From assembly GCF_004359965.1 (NCBI RefSeq), contig NZ_SMRQ01000007.1, forward strand, positions 45,717 through 109,716: DNA of 64,000 nucleotides, in the 5' to 3' direction. Shown here in pieces: positions 9,615 through 17,656 of the stretch. The notes below the pieces were generated by a model. The model did no database searches. It had not been told where the DNA came from and was given only the letters and a program-made list of their open reading frames with translations. Numbering within the stretch: position 1 is the stretch's first letter; each line of letters begins with the position of its first letter. The stretch comes from Cognatilysobacter segetis (lineage in GTDB: Bacteria > Pseudomonadota > Gammaproteobacteria > Xanthomonadales > Xanthomonadaceae). The position numbers and the translations under genes are program-made.

Positions 9615-10385
9615 ATGCGTCTTTCCGTCGCCCTGGCTTCGGCCATCGCCTGCTTCCTGCCCGCCCTTTCGCCGGCCGAACCGAACGTCACCATTCGCAC
9701 GCCCGCCGTGCTGTCGCCGGTGCCCGCCGCGCCGAAGTCGCTGCAGCAGGCGCCGGCGTTGTCGCTGGCGTCGCAGCTGGCCGCGCTCGCGCCCGGTGCC
9801 GACCCTAAGGTCATCGACCTGGCGCTGAAGGCGCGCGAGTGCGCGATCGACAACGGCGATGCCACCGGCCAGGGCGAGAAGCTCGCCGTGATCGACTACT
9901 CGATGCCCTCGACGCAGAAGCGCCTGTGGATCTTCGACCTGAAGAGCCCGCGCGTGATCTACAACGAGTACGTGGCTCACGGCCAGGGCAGCGGCGAGAA
10001 CTACGCGCGCGCCTTCTCGAACAACGACGGCAGCCACCAGACCAGCCTCGGCCTGTTCCGCACCGCCGAGACCTACGTCGGCAACAACGGCTATTCGCTG
10101 CGCATGGACGGGCTCGACAAGGGCTTCAACGACAACGCCCGCTCGCGTGCGATCGTCATGCACGGCGCCTGGTACGTGGACGCCTCGATGGCCCGCAAGA
10201 TGGGGCGCATCGGCCGCTCGCACGGCTGCCCGGCGGTGCGCGCCGACATCGCGCACGAGATCATCGACACGCTGAAGGGCGGCCAGTTCGTGTTCTCGTA
10301 CTATCCGGACAACAAGTGGCTGCACGAGTCGCGCATCCTCGCCTGCGCGTCGCGGCACGACCGCACGATCGTCGCCAGCCGCTGA
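9615..10385 (+). CDS. Murein L,D-transpeptidase catalytic-domain-like protein (YkuD_2)
   Basis: 256 residues from ATG 9615; a GTG two codons upstream (9609) is also possible. A signal peptide ends near LSPAEP, so the protein is exported. The C-terminal half carries the YkuD_2 pattern: GQGSGENYARAFSN, then MHGAWYV with the conserved His, and GRSHGCPAV containing the catalytic Cys. Members are predicted to cleave or exchange peptidoglycan peptides through an acyl-enzyme at this Cys. The N-terminal 65 residues after the signal are Pro/Ala-rich and probably a linker. The gene is single and ends at a strong hairpin. Confidence 0.82.
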   Translation: MRLSVALASAIACFLPALSPAEPNVTIRTPAVLSPVPAAPKSLQQAPALSLASQLAALAPGADPKVIDLALKARECAIDNGDATGQGEKLAVIDYSMPSTQKRLWIFDLKSPRVIYNEYVAHGQGSGENYARAFSNNDGSHQTSLGLFRTAETYVGNNGYSLRMDGLDKGFNDNARSRAIVMHGAWYVDASMARKMGRIGRSHGCPAVRADIAHEIIDTLKGGQFVFSYYPDNKWLHESRILACASRHDRTIVASR

Positions 10386-10408
10386 GGCGGTACAACGGCG
10401 ACACAGCG

Positions 10409-10434
10409 ACGGCCGGGCGCTCACGCCCGGCCGT
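10409..10434 (+). terminator. Hairpin after the YkuD_2 gene, likely terminator
   Basis: An 11-bp perfect stem (ACGGCCGGGCG / CGCCCGGCCGT) with a CTCA loop, followed by TATCGTT. The U tract is interrupted, so termination may be partial. It sits between the transpeptidase stop and the App1-like start. Confidence 0.5.
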
Positions 10435-10446
10435 TATCGTTGGCGC

Positions 10447-11634
10447 ATGACGAACGCGCCTGCCCCACCGCCCCGTCGCCCGTTGCTCGCCGCGCTGTCG
10501 CGCCTGGAGGACGGCATCGACGCCGTCCGCGATCGCCTGCTGCCGCGCCGTCCCGGCCACATCGCGGCCTACCGCGGCTGGGGCGACGACGCACGCGTGG
10601 ACCTGATCGGCCGGGTGCTGGCCGACGCGCCGCAGGGCGGCCCGGGCGAGAACGACTCGCGCTGGCGCAACCTGCGCCATTCGGTCCAGCGATTCACCAC
10701 CGACGAGGTGCGACGGCAGGCACTGCGGCTGCGACTGGACGCCCACGACGCCTTGGCGGTCACTGACGGCGAGGGCTACTACGCCGCCACGCTGCCCGGC
10801 ATGCGTGCGCCGGACGGGCTGTGGGGCGCGGCGACGGTGTCGCTCGACGACGGCCGCCTGGAGACGCCGCAGCCGGTGCTGTACGTGCATGCGGACGCGG
10901 GCGTCGGCGTCATTTCGGACATCGACGACACGGTGCTCGACAGTTCGATCACCGACTGGAAGACGGCCGCCCAGCTCACCTTCCTGCACAACGCCCGCAC
11001 TCGCAAACCGCTGGTGGGCGCCGCCCTGCTCTACCAGGCGCTGCAACAGGGCATGGACGGCCGCGGGCGCGTGCCGGTGTTCTACGTGTCGAGCTCGCCC
11101 TGGAACCTGTACGACCTGCTCGAGGAGTTCATGGCGCTCAACGGCCTGCCACCCGGGCCGATGTGCCTGCGCGACCTAGGCCTGGACGCGGGGATGTTCA
11201 TCAAGTCGCCCGGCCACGGGCACAAGCTCGAACGCGCGCGCCAGCTGATCGCGCGCTTCCCGCGGCTGCGCTGGGTGCTGCTGGGCGATTCCGGGCAGGC
11301 GGATGCCGAACTCTATGCCGAGGCCGCGCACGAATTCGGCGAGCGCATCGCCGCGATCTACATCCGCGACGTCGACCCCGACCGCGACTCCCCGCTCGAT
11401 ACCGCCGTCGATGCGCAGATCGCGCGCGTCGCCGGCACCCGCGTGCCGATGTTGCGCACGCGCGACAGCCGGGCGATCGCCGACCACGCCGCGTCCATCG
11501 GCCTGATCCGCCCGGACTGGCTCGGCCCGATCGAGCGCGAGGTGATGCGCGACGCGGGCCGGCCGACCCTGGCCGAGGCCGCCACCGAGGCGGCCGTGGC
11601 GGGCGAACGCGGCCCGGACGCGCCGGTCGGCTAA
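10447..11634 (+). CDS. App1-type (DUF2183) HAD-like phosphatase
   Basis: 395 residues. The central App1/DUF2183 domain begins near residue 150 with the HAD-type VISDIDDTVLDSS (DxDxT motif). It is followed by PVFYVSSSPWNLYD (motif II), a KSPGHGHKLE lysine segment and WVLLGDSGQADAELY (motif III). The family is named after yeast App1 phosphatidate phosphatase; bacterial substrates are uncertain. There is no signal peptide, so it is probably cytoplasmic or membrane-peripheral. The stop codon TAA is part of the likely -10 element of the following fpr gene. Confidence 0.85.
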   Translation: MTNAPAPPPRRPLLAALSRLEDGIDAVRDRLLPRRPGHIAAYRGWGDDARVDLIGRVLADAPQGGPGENDSRWRNLRHSVQRFTTDEVRRQALRLRLDAHDALAVTDGEGYYAATLPGMRAPDGLWGAATVSLDDGRLETPQPVLYVHADAGVGVISDIDDTVLDSSITDWKTAAQLTFLHNARTRKPLVGAALLYQALQQGMDGRGRVPVFYVSSSPWNLYDLLEEFMALNGLPPGPMCLRDLGLDAGMFIKSPGHGHKLERARQLIARFPRLRWVLLGDSGQADAELYAEAAHEFGERIAAIYIRDVDPDRDSPLDTAVDAQIARVAGTRVPMLRTRDSRAIADHAASIGLIRPDWLGPIEREVMRDAGRPTLAEAATEAAVAGERGPDAPVG

Positions 11635-11637
11635 AAT
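11632..11637 (+). promoter_or_regulatory. Candidate -10 element for fpr
   Basis: TAAAAT, followed by the GC-rich discriminator CGCCGG, lies 30 nt before the fpr start and includes the TAA stop of the App1-like gene. No clear -35 is seen. Confidence 0.38.
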
Positions 11638-11667
11638 CGCCGGCTCCCTTCGCTGCATTGCCTGCCG

Positions 11668-12462
11668 ATGTCCTCGCCTTTCGGCACCGAGACCGTGCTC
11701 GACGTCCGCCACTGGACGGACGCCTACTTCAGCTTCACCACCACCCGCGACGACGGCTTCCGTTTCGACAACGGGCAGTTCGTGATGATCGGACTGGAGG
11801 TCGATGGCCGTCCGTTGATGCGCGCGTATTCGATCGCGAGCGCCAACTGGGAAGAGCAGCTCGAGTTCTTCAGCATCAAGGTGCAGAACGGCCCGCTGAC
11901 CTCGCGCCTGCAGCACATCAGGCCGGGCGACACCGTGCTGATCGGCCGGAAGCCGACCGGCACCCTGCTGATCAGCGATCTGCACCCCGGCCGCAATCTC
12001 TACCTGCTGGGCACCGGCACGGGTTTCGCGCCGTGGCTGTCGATCATCAAGGATCCGGAAACCTACGAGCGTTTCGAACGCGTGATCCTGTGCCACGGCG
12101 TGCGCTCGGCGGCCGACCTCGCCTATCGGGACTACATCGTCAACGAGCTGCCGCGCCACGAGTTCCTCGGTGAGCAGATCGCGCAGAAGCTGCTGTATTA
12201 CCCGGCGGTGTCGCGCGAGCCCTTCGACTTCGGCGGCCACGACCACCGCGGCCGCCTCACCGACCTGATGGCGAGCGGCGCGATGATGGAGCAGCTCGGC
12301 ATCGAGCCGCTCGACGCCGAACATGACCGCGCGATGATCTGCGGCAGCCCGCAGATGCTCGCCGATTTCCGCGCGCTGCTGGATTCGCGCGGCTTCACCG
12401 CCGCGCCGCGCATCGGCACCGCCGGTCAGTACGTCTTCGAGCGCGCGTTCGTCGAGAAGTGA
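11668..12462 (+). CDS. fpr: Ferredoxin/flavodoxin--NADP(+) reductase
   Basis: 264 residues, the size of bacterial subclass-I Fpr. The FAD-binding motif is RAYSIAS (near residue 51), followed by PTGTLLI and the NADP-binding LGTGTGFAPWLSII. The C-terminal CGSPQML and the end YVFERAFVEK are typical for the family. It transfers electrons between NADPH and ferredoxin or flavodoxin in the cytoplasm, supplying Fe-S cluster assembly and oxidative-stress responses. Its stop is immediately adjacent to the stop of the convergent diguanylate cyclase gene (zero spacer), so the transcripts must overlap. Confidence 0.94.
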   Translation: MSSPFGTETVLDVRHWTDAYFSFTTTRDDGFRFDNGQFVMIGLEVDGRPLMRAYSIASANWEEQLEFFSIKVQNGPLTSRLQHIRPGDTVLIGRKPTGTLLISDLHPGRNLYLLGTGTGFAPWLSIIKDPETYERFERVILCHGVRSAADLAYRDYIVNELPRHEFLGEQIAQKLLYYPAVSREPFDFGGHDHRGRLTDLMASGAMMEQLGIEPLDAEHDRAMICGSPQMLADFRALLDSRGFTAAPRIGTAGQYVFERAFVEK

Positions 12463-14460
12463 TCAGGCCGGCGTCGTCGCCGGCATGCGTGCCGGCGTCG
12501 GCCCGTCGACCATCTCCAGCCGCACCTCGCCGCGCGCGCTGGCCGAGGCGAGATCGTGCACGAGCCCGGCGACGTCGGTGTCGGGTGCCACCTCGAGCAC
12601 GCAGGTGGCGCAGTTGCGACCGCCGCCCTTGGACATGTACAGCGCGAGGTCGGCCACGTGCATCGCGTGCTGCCATTCGACGCCCGGGCGCAGCGGCGAC
12701 ATCACCGCGCCGATCGACACCGATATGCCGACCGCCTGCCCGCCGATGTCGATGGGACGCCCGGCAATGCACTGCATCACGCGGTCCGCGAGTGCGGACA
12801 GCGCATCGGCGCCCACGTCGGGCAGGATCAGCGCGAATTCCTCGCCGCCCCAGCGCACCACCGAGTCGTGCTGGCGCAGCAGCGCGCGCAGGCGGGTGGC
12901 CACCTCGACCAGCACGCGGTCGCCCGCTGCATGGCCCCAGGTGTCGTTGACGCGCTTGAAGAAGTCGATGTCGAGCAGCATCAGCCCCACCGGCGCGCCG
13001 CGGTGGCGCGCCATCGCGGCCTCGCACCAGCGCCGGTTCGCCGCGCCGGTCAGCGGATCGACCATCGATTGCTCCGACAGCACCGCGACGTCGTCCGACA
13101 GCCTGCGGTTGTCGGTGCGCACGCGCTTCATCCACCGCACCAGCGGCACCACCGCGAGTGCCAGCATCACCGCGAGCGCGGCCCACAGGCGTTGCTGCCA
13201 CGTGCGCGCCGACAGCTCGGCCTGCTTGATGCGGTTGGCCGCCGCGAGCCGGTCGATCGCGCGCTGGCGCGCCTGCGCGTCGTAGCGCTCCTGCATCTCC
13301 ACGAGCGTCTTGTCGCGCTCCTGCCGGGTCAGCTCCTGCTGCAGGCTGGCCACCGTCTCCAGCGCCTCCAGCGCCTCGCGGTAGCGCCCGGCGAGCTTGT
13401 AGATGCCGACCAGTTCGCCGGTCATGCCGATCACGTCGCCGCCCGCGTGCAGGTGCTCGGCGATGTCCACCGCCTCCCGCACCATTCGCAGCCCGCCCTC
13501 GACGTCGCCGAGGTGCGCCGTGGCCACGCCCGCGTTGGTCAGCGCATACGAGCGGCTGCGGCTGTCGCCGCTGGCGGCGGCGAGTCGTTCGGCCTGCTGT
13601 GCGTAGTCGAGCGCGCGGGCGTAGTCGTGCTCCATGAGCCAGTGGTCGGCGAGGTTCGACAGGCTGACCGCCTCGAACTCCTCCATGCCGCGCTGGCCGC
13701 GCGACAAGCGGAGCGCCTCGTCGAGCGCGGCCGCCTGCAGCGCGCTCTTGCCTGCGCGTCCGAGCGCGTTGGCCTCGTTGAGGCGCAGCGACGCCATCGC
13801 GTAGGTGAAACCGATGCGGCGCGCGTCCGCGTAGGCACGTCGCGCGATGGTTTCGGCGCGGCCGTAGTCCGACAGGCTGGTGGTCATCGCGACCAGCAGG
13901 GCCTGCGCGCGCAGCCGGCCGGCCTCGTCGCCGGCCTTCTCGGCGAGGTCGGACGAGGCCAGCGCTTCGGCGATGCCGGCGGCGAAGTTGCCGCGGATGT
14001 TGTACAGCCGCGCCTGGGCGTAACGGAACGTCTGCGCGACGTCCGCCGACGATGCGGGCAGCGCGGCCTCGACATCGCGCAGCAGGCGCTCGGCCTCGTC
14101 GGGATCGCGCCGGGTCAGCGCGTCCTGCGCACGCAGCAGCGTGGCGTCGATCGCGCACGGCCGGCAGCGTTCGGCGCGCGCCATGGCGTCCAGCTCCGCG
14201 AGCGCGCGGCTCGCCGCCGCCACCATCCCCGGTTGGCGCGAGCTGACGGCGAGCGTGGCGATCGCGACGTGGTAGCGCTCGCGTTGGGCGAGCGGCGCCG
14301 AGCTGCCCGGGCGGTCGCTGGCGGCCTCGAGTCGCTCGATCGCTTCCGCGGCCGAACGGAATCCGTGCTGGCGCTGGTCGCGCAGCACGTCGTCGACGCG
14401 TTCGCCGGCAATGGCGACGGCGGGCATGACCAGCAGAAGGACGAGCGCGGACGCTTTCAT
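12463..14460 (-). CDS. Diguanylate cyclase with periplasmic TPR-like sensor
   Basis: 665 residues. A signal peptide (1-18, ending AIAG) is followed by about 400 residues of helical TPR-like repeats, a coiled region (about 375-420), one transmembrane helix (about 424-442) and a C-terminal GGDEF domain (about 460-620). The active-site motif is GGEEF (538-542), with the inhibitory RxxD site RQHD at 529-532, so it should make c-di-GMP. The last 40 residues are a poorly conserved tail. The layout places the TPR sensor in the periplasm and the cyclase in the cytoplasm. It follows the small membrane-protein gene on the same strand with a 69-nt gap, so the two may be co-transcribed. Confidence 0.92.
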   Translation of the reverse strand: MKASALVLLLVMPAVAIAGERVDDVLRDQRQHGFRSAAEAIERLEAASDRPGSSAPLAQRERYHVAIATLAVSSRQPGMVAAASRALAELDAMARAERCRPCAIDATLLRAQDALTRRDPDEAERLLRDVEAALPASSADVAQTFRYAQARLYNIRGNFAAGIAEALASSDLAEKAGDEAGRLRAQALLVAMTTSLSDYGRAETIARRAYADARRIGFTYAMASLRLNEANALGRAGKSALQAAALDEALRLSRGQRGMEEFEAVSLSNLADHWLMEHDYARALDYAQQAERLAAASGDSRSRSYALTNAGVATAHLGDVEGGLRMVREAVDIAEHLHAGGDVIGMTGELVGIYKLAGRYREALEALETVASLQQELTRQERDKTLVEMQERYDAQARQRAIDRLAAANRIKQAELSARTWQQRLWAALAVMLALAVVPLVRWMKRVRTDNRRLSDDVAVLSEQSMVDPLTGAANRRWCEAAMARHRGAPVGLMLLDIDFFKRVNDTWGHAAGDRVLVEVATRLRALLRQHDSVVRWGGEEFALILPDVGADALSALADRVMQCIAGRPIDIGGQAVGISVSIGAVMSPLRPGVEWQHAMHVADLALYMSKGGGRNCATCVLEVAPDTDVAGLVHDLASASARGEVRLEMVDGPTPARMPATTPA

Positions 14461-14529
14461 GGAACGGCTATCGGCCCGGAAACGCCCGGCTTGAGCGCGG
14501 TGGCGCCGCCAACCTTGCGGTCGCCCGCG

Positions 14530-15045
14530 CTAGTGCGGGCCGCGTACCTCCATACGCTGCAGTTCGGGTTCGACGCGCGCGAGCGTCATCGAAAGCTGCC
14601 AGAAGAACAGGGCCACCACCGCCACGATGATCACCGCCCAGAACGCCCGCCGCCGATGCCAGGTATGGATCGGCGGCGCGAACGCCGCGAGTGCGAGCAA
14701 CGCGCCCACGACGGTGATGGCGTCGAAGCTCGCACGCTGCCAGTAGCTTCCGCCCAGATGCAGCCACATGCCGAACTCGTCGAACGTCAGCGCCAGGCCC
14801 ACGCCGTAGAGCGCGGCCAGCAGGTCGAGCCGGCGCCCCGCGACGGGGGGCGCGAACAGCAGCACGGCGCCCACGAACGAGAGCAGGAAGATCCCGTAGT
14901 TCAGGTGGTGGACGTGGGTGCCGCCGAGATGCAGGTAAAGGTCGGGGATCGCCCTCTGCATGATCAGCAGCACCAGCAGGCGCGCGGAAGCGAACGCCAC
15001 CACGAAGCTGGCGAGGACGATCCGCGGAAGGCGCCTTCTGCTCAT
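14530..15045 (-). CDS. Four- or five-helix integral membrane protein, unknown function
   Basis: 171 residues from ATG 15045 (MSRRRLPRIVLASF). Four to five hydrophobic segments are visible. Two polar motifs sit between helices: HLGGTHVHHLNYGI near residue 40 and TFDEFGMWLHLGGSYW near residue 90. From memory, short bacterial membrane proteins with HIHH...YGI and LDEFALWLxLxxxYW motifs form a conserved family without known function; the His/Asp/Glu residues suggest metal binding or a membrane enzyme. A 25-bp tandem duplication ends the upstream DNA 9 nt from the start codon. It may be co-transcribed with the downstream diguanylate cyclase. Confidence 0.75.
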   Translation of the reverse strand: MSRRRLPRIVLASFVVAFASARLLVLLIMQRAIPDLYLHLGGTHVHHLNYGIFLLSFVGAVLLFAPPVAGRRLDLLAALYGVGLALTFDEFGMWLHLGGSYWQRASFDAITVVGALLALAAFAPPIHTWHRRRAFWAVIIVAVVALFFWQLSMTLARVEPELQRMEVRGPH

Positions 15046-15053
15046 GGCCCTCG

Positions 15054-15103
15054 TCTTACGCCGAAACAGAGCCGCAGCTCTTACGCCGAAACAGAGCCGC
15101 AGC
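15054..15103. repeat. Two-copy 25-bp perfect tandem repeat
   Basis: The unit begins TCTTACGCCGAAACAGAG and ends CCGCAGC; the copies are 15054-15078 and 15079-15103, identical. It lies directly upstream of the minus-strand membrane protein gene, in its probable 5' leader or promoter. A recent slipped duplication is the simplest explanation. Confidence 0.9.
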
Positions 15104-15149
15104 GGACGCCGTGCCGCTCGCCGCGGGGGCTGCGGCCACCTCGCGCGGT

Positions 15150-15155
15150 TAACCT
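15150..15155 (+). promoter_or_regulatory. Candidate -10 element of the 54-aa gene
   Basis: TAACCT within GGTTAACCTGCGCGG, resembling the contexts at 9547 and 20389. A second -10-like TAGGGT follows at 15165. No convincing -35 is seen, so which one acts is open. Confidence 0.25.
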
Positions 15156-15211
15156 GCGCGGCGCTAGGGTCGCCGTCCGGTCCCGATGACGCGGCCACGG
15201 AGGCCAGGCGC

Positions 15212-15376
15212 ATGAACAAGCCCTACAGTCACGACGAGCTCGAGCAGAAACGGAACTACGAGGCCGGGCGCAAGGCCATGAAGCAGGCCGATCCGGAGCG
15301 GCAGCGGCACCCCGAGCCGCAGCATGCACCCCGCCCTGCCACCGGCAAGCGAAAGCCCGCCGAACGCCATCATTGA
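15212..15376 (+). CDS. Small hydrophilic protein, 54 aa
   Basis: A short highly charged protein (MNKPYSHDELEQKRNYEAGR...) ending in a Pro/His/Lys/Arg-rich tail. The start is supported by a perfect GGAGG at 15199-15203, 8 nt before the ATG, and by codon usage typical of the region. No domain is recognised. It has no signal or membrane segment, and the basic tail could bind nucleic acid. It converges with the LytTR regulator gene, whose stop lies 27 nt away. Confidence 0.65.
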   Translation: MNKPYSHDELEQKRNYEAGRKAMKQADPERQRHPEPQHAPRPATGKRKPAERHH

Positions 15377-15403
15377 CCGACGGCCAGTCCCCGGCGCCGT
15401 GGC

Positions 15404-16291
15404 TCAGGCCGCGGCCGCCGCTTCGCCGCGCAGCGCCGCCCGGTAGCGGCGGCTGCACGGCACGGTCGTGCCATCGTCCATGACGATGCGTGCGTCGCCC
15501 GAGTCGATCGGTTCGATGCGGTCGATGCGGTCGAGGTTGACCATCCAGCTGCGGTGCACGCGCCGGAACCGCGTCGGGTCCAGCTTCTCCTCGATCTGCG
15601 CCATCGTGCAGCGCAGCGGGTAGTCGCGGCCCCGCACATGCAGGTTGACGTAGTTGCCGGCCGCCTGCAGCCACTCGATGTCGGCCGCCGGCACGAGGAA
15701 TTCCTTGCCGAGCTTGCGTACCAGGAAGCGCTCCGGGCGGGCCGTCGAGTCGTTCGCCGGCGCATCGTCGGGCGGCGCGAGGAGGCTGGCCTCGCCCTGC
15801 AGGCGGCGCAGGAACAGGCGGTAGGCCTCGATGGTGAGCACGGTCGAGGCGAAGCCGCGCACGTCCTTGAGGTACTCGTAGGCGCCCTGCACGAGCCAGT
15901 TGCCGAAGTCGTAATCGCCGCCCACGGCGGCGTAGGCGGCCTCGCGCAGGGCGACCATGCCGGCGACGTGCAGCGCGGACCAGACCACGCTGACCAAGGC
16001 GTATTCGCCCAGCCGCCGCTTCCAGCCGTCGAACTGGATCGGGCGGGCCCGGGTGAAGGCCACCACCAGCGGGACCAGCAACAGGCTGACGAGGTTGCTG
16101 CTGATCTCCCACACGGCCGGCTGCCACGGCTCGATCGCGAGGTGCACCCGGCGCACGTCCATGTTGACGGTGATGCTGTTGGCCACCGCATTGACGAGGA
16201 ACAGCCCGATCCAGAAGCCGTATTCGATCCACGGTCGCCAGGGCTGGAAGCGCGTCCAGTCGGACGCGGCGGGTCGGGTGGCCTCGTTCAT
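15404..16291 (-). CDS. Membrane-anchored LytTR-family transcriptional regulator
   Basis: 295 residues. The N-terminal part has four hydrophobic segments (about 25-45, 60-80, 98-118, 135-155). The C-terminal 100 residues are a LytTR DNA-binding domain: RKLGKEFLVPAADIEWLQAAGNYVNLH, then RCTMAQIEEKLDPTRFRRVHRSWMVNLDRI, and a VPCSRRYRAALR end. There is no receiver domain, so this is a one-component membrane regulator; the signal is unknown. It is divergent from the acyltransferase gene with 153 nt between start codons, which makes that gene a plausible target. Confidence 0.88.
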   Translation of the reverse strand: MNEATRPAASDWTRFQPWRPWIEYGFWIGLFLVNAVANSITVNMDVRRVHLAIEPWQPAVWEISSNLVSLLLVPLVVAFTRARPIQFDGWKRRLGEYALVSVVWSALHVAGMVALREAAYAAVGGDYDFGNWLVQGAYEYLKDVRGFASTVLTIEAYRLFLRRLQGEASLLAPPDDAPANDSTARPERFLVRKLGKEFLVPAADIEWLQAAGNYVNLHVRGRDYPLRCTMAQIEEKLDPTRFRRVHRSWMVNLDRIDRIEPIDSGDARIVMDDGTTVPCSRRYRAALRGEAAAAA

Positions 16292-16444
16292 CCGCGCATT
16301 GTCACCCGGCGCGCCGCAGCGGGCCGACGCGCCCGTCCCGCGGGTCCACCGCTCGTCCCCGGGACGCCCCGGGCGGTCACATCCGACGGCTTGCCGCGGA
16401 CGACCGCGACGCAGGCTGGCTCACCGCCACTCCGGACCTCCGGC

Positions 16445-17626
16445 ATGACCCGACGCCACGACATCGACGCCCTGCGCGCCCTCGCCTTCGCGCTGCTCAT
16501 CCTCTACCACTGGGGAATGCTGTACGTCGGCGACTGGGACTGGCACATCAAGAGCCCCCACACCACCGACTGGCTGCAGATCCCGATGCTGGCGGTGAAC
16601 CGCTGGCGGATGTCGCTGATCTTCCTGATCTCCGGGGCATCCGCCGGCTTCCTGCTGGCACGCGGCGGCGGCCTGTCGTTCCTCGGCAAGCGCACGTGGC
16701 GCCTGCTGCTGCCGCTCGTGTTCGGGATGCTGGTGATCGTGCCGGTGCAGCCGTACGTGCAGGGCATCGGCACGGGCTACGTGACGCCGGGCTACCTGGA
16801 CTTCCTCGCCCGCTACTACCAGTTCCGCCCCTGGCCCGCGGGTGCGTTCGACGGCGACACCAGCGGCCTCACGTGGAACCACCTCTGGTACCTCGCCTAC
16901 CTGTGGACGTACACGGTCGTGCTGGCGCTCGCCCTTCCGCTGCTGCGCTCGAACGGCGGCCTGTGGCTGCAACGCCGCCTGACGTGCCTGCGCGGATGGG
17001 CGCTGCTCCTGCTGCCCGCCCTTCCGATCGCGATCGAGACGGTCACCCTGCAGGGCCGCTTCGAGGACACAGGCGATCTCGTGCACGACGGCTACCGCAA
17101 CGCGCTCTACTTCACCGTCTTCCTCTACGGGTTCTGGCTCGCCCGCGACGTCGCGGTCTGGGACGAGCTGGCGCGGCTTCGCCGGCGTGCGCTCGGCTGG
17201 GCGGCGGGTCTGTGCGTCGCCTACCTCGGCCTCGCGCTGTCGCTGCCGGACGATCCGGGCACGGTCTGGCAGTCGATCGTGTGGACGCTGCGCAGCTTCT
17301 ACGTCTGGGCGGCCATCGCCGCGGTGCTCGGCTGGTCGAAGGCCTGGCTCGATCGCCCCTTCCCGTGGCTCGGCTGGGCCAACGAAGCCGTCTACCCGTG
17401 GTACGTACTGCACCAGAGCCTGATCGTGCTGCTCGCCTACTGGCTCATCCCGCTGCACCTGCCCGCCGGGCTCGAGGCGCTGGCCGTGCTGGCCGGCACC
17501 GTGGCCGGTTGCTGGCTGGGCTTCGCGCTGATCCGCCGACTGCCGCCGCTGCGGCCGCTGTTCGGGCTGAAATGGGCGCCGCGCGACGCCTCGCCGCGGC
17601 CGGCCGTCGCGCCGGTCGCCGCATGA
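16445..17626 (+). CDS. Acyltransferase-3 family integral membrane protein
   Basis: 393 residues from ATG 16445; the open frame reaches further back but that part is antisense to the LytTR gene. About ten transmembrane segments are visible. The N-terminal RRHDIDALRALAFALLILYHWG contains the family Arg and the helix-1 His, and the C-terminal half has the PWYVLHQSLIVLLAYW segment typical of acyltransferase-3/OpgC-type proteins. Members acylate sugars, glucans or lipids at the membrane. The substrate is unknown; no polysaccharide genes are adjacent. It ends at a 9-bp hairpin opposing the amidohydrolase gene. Confidence 0.85.
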   Translation: MTRRHDIDALRALAFALLILYHWGMLYVGDWDWHIKSPHTTDWLQIPMLAVNRWRMSLIFLISGASAGFLLARGGGLSFLGKRTWRLLLPLVFGMLVIVPVQPYVQGIGTGYVTPGYLDFLARYYQFRPWPAGAFDGDTSGLTWNHLWYLAYLWTYTVVLALALPLLRSNGGLWLQRRLTCLRGWALLLLPALPIAIETVTLQGRFEDTGDLVHDGYRNALYFTVFLYGFWLARDVAVWDELARLRRRALGWAAGLCVAYLGLALSLPDDPGTVWQSIVWTLRSFYVWAAIAAVLGWSKAWLDRPFPWLGWANEAVYPWYVLHQSLIVLLAYWLIPLHLPAGLEALAVLAGTVAGCWLGFALIRRLPPLRPLFGLKWAPRDASPRPAVAPVAA

Positions 17627-17636
17627 AGCGACCGGC
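17611..17636. terminator. Hairpin spanning the acyltransferase stop codon
   Basis: A perfect 9-bp stem (GCCGGTCGC / GCGACCGGC) with an 8-nt loop that includes the TGA stop. There is no U tract, so termination is uncertain. It lies between convergent genes. Confidence 0.35.
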
Positions 17637-17656
17637 GCCCGCGAAACGTGCTGGCG

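Noticed and set aside
12468..12486. GCCGGC...GCCGGC hairpin at the end of the diguanylate cyclase gene
   Set aside because: It is within coding sequence and has no U tract on either strand, so not called a terminator.
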